Source of the DNA: Aeromonas rivipollensis
GTDB taxonomy: Bacteria; Pseudomonadota; Gammaproteobacteria; Enterobacterales; Aeromonadaceae
Length of the DNA stretch: 64,000 nt
NCBI RefSeq assembly: GCF_037811135.1
Contig: NZ_CP149130.1
Coordinates: forward strand, 1,546,501-1,610,500
Direction of reading: 5' to 3'
The notes below the pieces were generated by a model. That model saw nothing but the letters and a program-made list of their open reading frames with translations. It was not told the DNA's origin and did not search any database. Made by a program: the position numbers and the translations under genes. Positions 59,081 to 64,000 of this stretch are shown piece by piece (position 1 is the first letter of the stretch; each line of letters begins with the position of its first letter).

Positions 59081-61069
59081 ATGGCAAGCGATCTGCTTGG
59101 AATCGGGACTTCGGGTGTATTGGCCCAGCAGCGACTGCTGCAGACCACCAGTAACAACATAGTGAACGTCAACAGCCAGGGCTATGTACGTGAACGCACC
59201 CTGATCTACACCAATTCCGTCGGATTGGGCACGGGCGACATGGTGAGCGAACGGGTCATCAACGCCTATGCCCAGGCTGAGGTGCGCCGCGATACCTCCG
59301 CCTACCATGCCGCAGGCTCGCGCTACGATCAGCTGTTCCAGCTCGACAGCCTGCTGGGGGACGCCAGCAACAGCGTCGGCACCACCATCACCTCCTATTT
59401 CAAGGCCTTCCACACCGCCAACGAATCGCCGGCGGAAGTGGGGGGGCGCAAGACCACCCTGAGCGAGCTCAGCGGCATGGTTGATCGCTTCCACACCCTC
59501 TCCGCCCAGCTCGACAAGCAGAGCGACACCATCAACTCCACCATAGGGGACGAGACGGACAGGGTGAACAGCCTGCTCAACAGCATCAACGATCTGAACC
59601 AGGCCATAGTCCGGACCCAAGGCTCGCCGGAGGAGAACCTGATGCTGTTCGACCAGCGTGACGAGGCGATCCGCCAGCTCTCCGAGAAGATGGAAGTCCG
59701 CACCGTGACCCAGCCCAACGGCAGCATGCTGGTCAACATGAGCACGGGGCACTCCCTGGTGCTGGACGGCGGCGTGGCCCAGTTCAAGGTGGTGCCGGGC
59801 AGCCCGGACTCCCGGGATGCGAGGCTGCAACTCACCCTGGGGGCCAACCAGGCCAACATCAATGACAAGGATCTGGGGGGCGCCATCGGCGGCCTCTTCA
59901 CGGCGCGCAACGATCTGGAGCCCGCCAAGCGGGAGCTGGGCCAGCTGGCGGTCGCCATGGCCGATGCCATGAACCAGCAAAACCGCCTCGGCATGGATCT
60001 GGACAACGAGCTGGGGGGGGATCTCTTCTCCCTCAAGGGGAGCAAGGGGCTCCCCTATGCCGGCAACCAGGGCAGCGGGGCGGCCAGCGTCAACTTCGTG
60101 CCCGGCAAGGGGTCAGAGGTGACCACCTTCGATTACGAAGTGCAGTTCAACAGCGCCACCGGTTATGAGGTCTTCTCCATCGACGGCTCTGGCCAGCGGA
60201 CCTCGGTGGCGACCGGCACCACCCCCCCCGCCAAGTTCGAGGTGGCGGGGCACGGCATCGAGATCGACCTGTCCGGCACCCCGGTCGGGGGCGACAAGAT
60301 AGTGCTGCAACCCACCAAGCACGCCGCCGCCGGCATGGATCAGGCCGCCACCAGGCCGGAAGACATTGCCCTGGCATCCCCCATCAAGGCGGACAAGAAT
60401 TCCCAGAACCTGGGCTCGGGCGAGATCAAGGTGAACAGTGTCTACAACACAGGGACGGGGTCGGGCTTTGGCACCAACACCCTGGATCCGAGCGCTCCCC
60501 AGGTCATCAAGATCGACGGCAGCGGCAACTACGAGGTCTATGACAAGAACAACAACCTGCTCGGGGTGGCTCCAGCCTCCAGCAAGGGGCAGAACCTGAT
60601 GTCCGCCCTCGAGCTGCCGCTGGGGACGCCCATAGTGCCGGCCCTGACCCCGGGCTACGACTTCAGCATCACCGGCAAGGTGGAGGCAAACGACAGCTTC
60701 ACCCTGAGCTACAACAAGGATGGCTTTGCCGACAACGGCAACGGGCTGGCGCTGGCGGAGCTGCAGAACAAGGAGCTGGTGCGCAAGAACAACAACGCCG
60801 CCACCAGCAACGACAAGATGACCTTCAACGACGCCTACAGCGCCCTGGTGACCGGGGTGGGTAACAAGGCCAGCCAGGCCAAGACGCTGCTGCAGGCCAA
60901 TGAGGCCAAGCTGACCCAGAGCACCGGCATCTTCGAGAGCGTCTCCGGGGTCAACCTGGAGGAGGAAGCGGCCAACCTCATCCGCTTCCAGCAGTCCTAT
61001 GCCGCCTCGGCCCAGATAGTCAATACCGCCAAGACCATCTTCGATACCCTGTTGTCTTCCGTGAGGTAA
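59081..61069 (+). CDS. flgK: FlgK hook-associated protein 1
   Basis: Hook-filament junction protein of 662 residues. The N-terminal LGIGTSGVLAQQRLLQTTSN with NIVNVNSQGYVRERT and the C-terminal SGVNLEEEAANLIRFQQSYA are conserved; the long middle domain is variable. The FlgN chaperone is encoded nearby. It follows flgJ by 3 bases and precedes flgL by 3. Confidence 0.95.
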   Translation: MASDLLGIGTSGVLAQQRLLQTTSNNIVNVNSQGYVRERTLIYTNSVGLGTGDMVSERVINAYAQAEVRRDTSAYHAAGSRYDQLFQLDSLLGDASNSVGTTITSYFKAFHTANESPAEVGGRKTTLSELSGMVDRFHTLSAQLDKQSDTINSTIGDETDRVNSLLNSINDLNQAIVRTQGSPEENLMLFDQRDEAIRQLSEKMEVRTVTQPNGSMLVNMSTGHSLVLDGGVAQFKVVPGSPDSRDARLQLTLGANQANINDKDLGGAIGGLFTARNDLEPAKRELGQLAVAMADAMNQQNRLGMDLDNELGGDLFSLKGSKGLPYAGNQGSGAASVNFVPGKGSEVTTFDYEVQFNSATGYEVFSIDGSGQRTSVATGTTPPAKFEVAGHGIEIDLSGTPVGGDKIVLQPTKHAAAGMDQAATRPEDIALASPIKADKNSQNLGSGEIKVNSVYNTGTGSGFGTNTLDPSAPQVIKIDGSGNYEVYDKNNNLLGVAPASSKGQNLMSALELPLGTPIVPALTPGYDFSITGKVEANDSFTLSYNKDGFADNGNGLALAELQNKELVRKNNNAATSNDKMTFNDAYSALVTGVGNKASQAKTLLQANEAKLTQSTGIFESVSGVNLEEEAANLIRFQQSYAASAQIVNTAKTIFDTLLSSVR

Positions 61070-61072
61070 GTC

Positions 61073-62281
61073 ATGCGCATCACCACCAACATGATCTATG
61101 ACCGCAACCTTGCCTCCATGGGCAAGGTCAGCGAGCGCCAGAATACCGCCTATGAGCAGCTGATCTCGGGGGACAAGTTCTCCCGGGCGGGGGAGGATCC
61201 CTCCGGCATGAGCCAGAAGTTGGCGCTGACCAAGGAGATCGATCTCTTCAAGCAATACGGCGTCAACGGCAGCCTGCTGGAGAACAGCCTGGGCCACGAG
61301 GAGACGGTGCTCACCTCCCTCAACAACGCCATGCTGAGCGCCCAGACCCTGATCCAGAAGGCGAACAGCTCGGCCATGGGCTCGGAGGAGCGCAACGCCA
61401 TCGCGAGCGAACTGGAGGGGCTGCAGAAGCAGATGTTCGATCTGATGAACAGCAAGAACTCCCAGGGGGAGTTCATCTTCGGCGGCAATCAGAGCAAGAC
61501 CCAGCCCTTCGTGAAAGATGCCAGCGGCAACTATGTGTTCCAGGGGGACACCGGGCAGCGCAGCATCCAGGTCTCCTCCACGGTGCAGATCCCGGCCAAT
61601 GACTCCGGCTTCGATCTGTTCGAGATGGTGGCGACCCGGCGCACCGCCAGTGGCACCAGCGCCAACATCAAGGTAGGGGTGGGGGATCAGGGGAATTTCG
61701 AGAGCTTCTATCGCAACAATTACGACGCCTCCCTTGCCAGCAACCAGTTCACGGTGAGCACTCAGGTGGGCCCGCCGGACAGGTACGAGATCCGGGACAG
61801 CGGCGGTGGCCTGATCCAGGACGGGGACTACAGCGCGGGCAACAAGATCACCTTCAACGGGCTGGAGCTGACCCTGGACCTGCCGGCTGGGGGGGCGGAT
61901 CAGACCTTCGTGCTGGACAAGCCGAAGAACGACAGCGTGCTCAACGGCATGTCCGATTTCCTCACTGCCCTGCGCGACCCCAGCCTCTCGGCTGACGGCT
62001 TCCAGCTGGCGGTGGCGGACGCCACCACCCACATGAACAACGCCAGGACCAAGATAGACAGGGGGCTCGGCGAGCTGGGTGGCCGGATGAACAGCCTGGA
62101 GCAGGTGATGGGGTCGAACGATGGCCTCAGCACCCTGAACCAGCAGGCTCGGGCCAAGGTCTCCGAGGCGGACATGTACGAGGTGATTGCGGCGCTCTCC
62201 AAGGAGGATGCGGCCATGAGCGCCTCCCAGCTCGCCTTCGGCAAGATAAGCAAGCTGACCCTGTTCGATTACATCCGCTGA
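61073..62281 (+). CDS. flgL: FlgL hook-associated protein 3
   Basis: Junction protein of 402 residues. The flagellin-like N-terminus (MRITTNMIYDRNLASMGKVS) and the C-terminal MYEVIAALSKEDAAMSASQL with LTLFDYIR are typical. It sits between FlgK and flagellin in the filament. Last gene of the flgF-L operon. Confidence 0.95.
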   Translation: MRITTNMIYDRNLASMGKVSERQNTAYEQLISGDKFSRAGEDPSGMSQKLALTKEIDLFKQYGVNGSLLENSLGHEETVLTSLNNAMLSAQTLIQKANSSAMGSEERNAIASELEGLQKQMFDLMNSKNSQGEFIFGGNQSKTQPFVKDASGNYVFQGDTGQRSIQVSSTVQIPANDSGFDLFEMVATRRTASGTSANIKVGVGDQGNFESFYRNNYDASLASNQFTVSTQVGPPDRYEIRDSGGGLIQDGDYSAGNKITFNGLELTLDLPAGGADQTFVLDKPKNDSVLNGMSDFLTALRDPSLSADGFQLAVADATTHMNNARTKIDRGLGELGGRMNSLEQVMGSNDGLSTLNQQARAKVSEADMYEVIAALSKEDAAMSASQLAFGKISKLTLFDYIR

Positions 62282-62288
62282 TGGCTGG

Positions 62289-62307
62289 CTCCCCCGGACA
62301 GGGGGAG
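62289..62307 (+). terminator. Hairpin after flgL, possible terminator
   Basis: CTCCCCC and GGGGGAG pair around GGACA, 8 bases after the flgL stop. Pyrimidine-rich but not T-rich sequence follows, so it is a weak candidate. Confidence 0.5.
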
Positions 62308-62373
62308 TCCGCTCTCCTCCTGCCCCTTTCCCCCTCCAATTTGTAACAACCCGTTGCCAGCAGCCCAATGGCC

Positions 62374-62402
62374 TTGACTCGGGGAGGCCCCGGACAGATG
62401 AT
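62374..62402 (+). promoter_or_regulatory. Candidate promoter of the M-box-mgtE transcript
   Basis: TTGACT (62374-62379) with a 17-base spacer to GATGAT (62397-62402). The -35 is good and the -10 poor. The site lies about 40 bases before the riboswitch, where a promoter is needed. Confidence 0.35.
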
Positions 62403-62442
62403 GCCGCCCGCACCACCCAGGTGGCGCGCATTTTTCGCAGCA

Positions 62443-62606
62443 TCTCGTTAGGCGAGGCTCCTGCATAAACACAGGCCACTGATCTCACGACGTCCAGAGA
62501 CGCCCAAGATCAGGACAGTTTTCATCGGATTAAGGTGTCAACCCAAGTGGCTTCCGGCGTGCCGGATACGTTATGCAGTGCTAAAGCTGGTACGTGGGGA
62601 TGAAGA
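62443..62606 (+). ncRNA. M-box (ykoK leader) Mg2+ riboswitch
   Basis: The leader of mgtE contains the conserved M-box segments in order: TCGTTAGGCGAGGCTCCTGC, GACGTCCAGAGACGCCCAAG, CATCGGATTAAGGTGTCAAC and ATGCAGTGCTAAAGCTGGTA. These match the Bacillus subtilis mgtE M-box (CGTTAGGTGAGGCTCCTGTA, AGACGCCAA, AAGGTG, CAGTGCTAAAGC). The RNA compacts when Mg2+ is abundant and lowers expression of the transporter. Downstream hairpins (stem GCGACCGG/CCGGTTGC at 62671-62693, and TCAGGC/GCCTGA at 62695-62709, near the mgtE ribosome site) are candidates for the expression platform. No U-tract follows them, which points to translational or Rho-dependent control. Confidence 0.9.
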
Positions 62607-62730
62607 CACGCCGGACGGCGTCATTTCCTGCCTGTTACTCGTCAATCAAATTGCTGTTTTCTTGTCGACAGCGACCGGTGCGTGCCGGTTGCCTTCAGGC
62701 CCTGCCTGAAATCACATGAGGATATCTGTG

Positions 62731-64000
62731 ATGAAGAAAACACACACCCTGCTCAACCGTCATCAACTGCTCGATCTCGCCGCCCTGCAGGGCTGGCTCG
62801 ACCACAACCTGGACCCGGTGCAGCGGGCCGATCAACTGCTGACCCTGCGCCCGGAAGAGCTCAACTGCGTCTTCGATACCCTGCCTGCGCCGCGAGGGGC
62901 CGCCCTGCTCGGCGCCCTGTCGGCGGAGAGCGCAGGCCAGCTGCTGCTGCGCCTGCATGGCAGCATAGTGGGCGTGCTGCAGGAGGCCATCCCCCGGCGC
63001 GAGATGGTGGCCATCCTGCGCAAGCTGGGTTCTCAGGATCGCACCAGGCTGCTGGCCCGCTTCCCGACCCAGGCGCAGGCCATCTACGATGCCCTGCTCG
63101 ATTGGCCGAGCGAGTCGGTCGGTGCCAACATGCGCCACGAGTACCTGGCCGTCGACCAGGGGACCACGGTGGAGAGCGCCAAGCGGCGGATCCACGATGC
63201 CTGGGACAAGGCCCAGCTGTTTCAGCACCTCTATGTGGTCGACGGCGAGCGGCGCCTGCTTGGCAGCGTCTCCCTCAAGTCCCTGCTGATCGCCGATCCC
63301 CTGCGGCCGGTGAGCGAGCTGATGGAGCGGGAGGCGGTGCGGATCAACGCCCGGGCGGATCAGGAGCTGGCCGCCCGCCTGCTGATCGATCGCGACATCT
63401 CGACCCTGCCGGTGGAGGATCAGGGGCGCCTGGTGGGGGTCTTCCACGTGGATGACGCCGCCGACATCCTGGAGCTCGAATCCACTGAGGATGCGGAGTT
63501 GCAGGGGGGCTCATCTCCCCTGGATACGCCCTATCTGCAGGCCACTCCCTGGCAGCTGTGGCGCAAGCGGGTGGGCTGGCTGCTCATCCTGTTCGTGGCG
63601 GAGGCCTACACGGGCACAGTGCTGCGGGCCTTCGAGGAGCAGCTGGAGGCGGCCATCGCCCTGGCTTTCTTCATCCCGCTGCTCATCGGCACCGGCGGCA
63701 ACAGCGGCACTCAGATCACCACCACGATAGTGCGGGCCATGGCGGTGGGGGAGGTGAGCCTGAAAAACCTCGGCATAGTGCTCAGAAAAGAGCTCTCCAC
63801 CGGTCTGCTTATCTCGGCCGCCATTGCGGTTGCGGCATGGATCCGGGCCTGGAGCCTGGGGGTCGGCCCCCAGATCGGCATGGTGGTCACCCTGACCATC
63901 ATCGCCATCGTACTCTGGAGCGCCGCGGTCGCCTCCATCATCCCCATGGTGCTGCGTCGTCTGCGCATCGATCCGGCCGTGGTGTCGGCCCCCTTCATCT
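62731..64000 (+). CDS. mgtE: MgtE magnesium transporter (cut by window edge)
   Basis: Gated Mg2+ channel of the inner membrane; 423 residues are visible and the frame is still open at 64000. The N-terminal helical MgtE_N domain (about 15-130) is followed by paired CBS domains (about 135-255; LYVVDGERRLLGSVSLKSLL, ISTLPVEDQGRLVGVFHVDD). The membrane domain begins near 275, with the conserved FIPLLIGTGGNSGTQ (G320-Q328) in the pore region. ATG 62731 has TGAGGAT upstream. The M-box leader makes regulation by Mg2+ almost certain. Confidence 0.93.
   Translation, partial: MKKTHTLLNRHQLLDLAALQGWLDHNLDPVQRADQLLTLRPEELNCVFDTLPAPRGAALLGALSAESAGQLLLRLHGSIVGVLQEAIPRREMVAILRKLGSQDRTRLLARFPTQAQAIYDALLDWPSESVGANMRHEYLAVDQGTTVESAKRRIHDAWDKAQLFQHLYVVDGERRLLGSVSLKSLLIADPLRPVSELMEREAVRINARADQELAARLLIDRDISTLPVEDQGRLVGVFHVDDAADILELESTEDAELQGGSSPLDTPYLQATPWQLWRKRVGWLLILFVAEAYTGTVLRAFEEQLEAAIALAFFIPLLIGTGGNSGTQITTTIVRAMAVGEVSLKNLGIVLRKELSTGLLISAAIAVAAWIRAWSLGVGPQIGMVVTLTIIAIVLWSAAVASIIPMVLRRLRIDPAVVSAPFI

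Noticed and set aside
56741..59980. 1079-codon frame antisense to flgI, flgJ and flgK
   Set aside because: It spans three well-supported flagellar genes on the other strand, has no recognisable domain and is His/Gly/Gln-rich as expected for a shadow.
60113..62488. 791-codon frame antisense to flgK and flgL, extending over the M-box
   Set aside because: Same shadow effect; no family resemblance and conflict with flgK, flgL and the riboswitch.
1..64000. CRISPR arrays, tRNA or rRNA genes, transposases and prophage genes
   Set aside because: None seen: no regularly spaced repeats, no cloverleaf-like or rRNA-like segments and no transposase or integrase motifs in any convincing reading frame.

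Overview
The window reads as a chromosomal segment of a high-GC gammaproteobacterium, most likely Aeromonas. Gene content and protein similarity (PhoPQ, AstE, a Tus protein, a σ54/σ28-controlled polar flagellar flg cluster with cheV/cheR) all fit that genus. I could run no database search, so the genus is inferred from recognised families and codon style. I saw no rRNA, tRNA, CRISPR array or transposase.

Region 1 (1-2.4 kb): the tail of an unidentified gene and its terminator, then a leftward phoP-phoQ-like two-component pair. Region 2 (2.4-24.3 kb): a Wzx/Wzy-type O-antigen cluster. It opens with a JUMPstart/ops element (RfaH antitermination), with a small leader reading frame that stops inside ops. 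The cluster runs rmlB, a complete CMP-legionaminic acid pathway (legB, legC, legG, legI, legH, ptmE, legF), then a strikingly AT-rich block (wzx, a GT52 sialyltransferase-like gene, wzy, three glycosyltransferases). GC-rich sequence returns with a WbaP-type initiating transferase, rmlD-rmlA-rmlC, wzz, and a PglL/Wzy_C-type oligosaccharyltransferase behind its own terminator. The variable block thus sits between rmlB and rmlDAC.

Region 3 (24.3-47.8 kb): mostly housekeeping and accessory metabolism. It holds a glycine-zipper envelope protein, a YceH/DUF480 protein, a 1280-residue SNF2-type ATPase, a Tus replication-terminator protein, a DUF1127 protein, astE, a three-gene 2-oxo acid dehydrogenase operon (E1α, E1β, E2), a cold-shock gene with a long leader, small conserved proteins, two orphan peptide-binding proteins, two EamA-type exporters, an HD-GYP phosphodiesterase, rsuA and yfcE. 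The dehydrogenase operon contains two translation-coupled micro-ORFs; one is a degenerate copy of the E1β N-terminus.

Region 4 (47.8-62.3 kb): flagellar and chemotaxis genes. flgA-flgM-flgN run leftward, with a near-perfect σ28 promoter before flgM and a candidate σ54 promoter before flgA. Rightward are cheV-cheR, flgBCDE (σ54 promoter) and flgFGHIJKL (a second σ54 promoter after a strong terminator). Region 5 (62.3-64 kb): a clear M-box (ykoK) magnesium riboswitch followed by mgtE, which is cut by the window edge. Magnesium sensing therefore appears at both ends (PhoPQ and M-box), probably by coincidence of the window.
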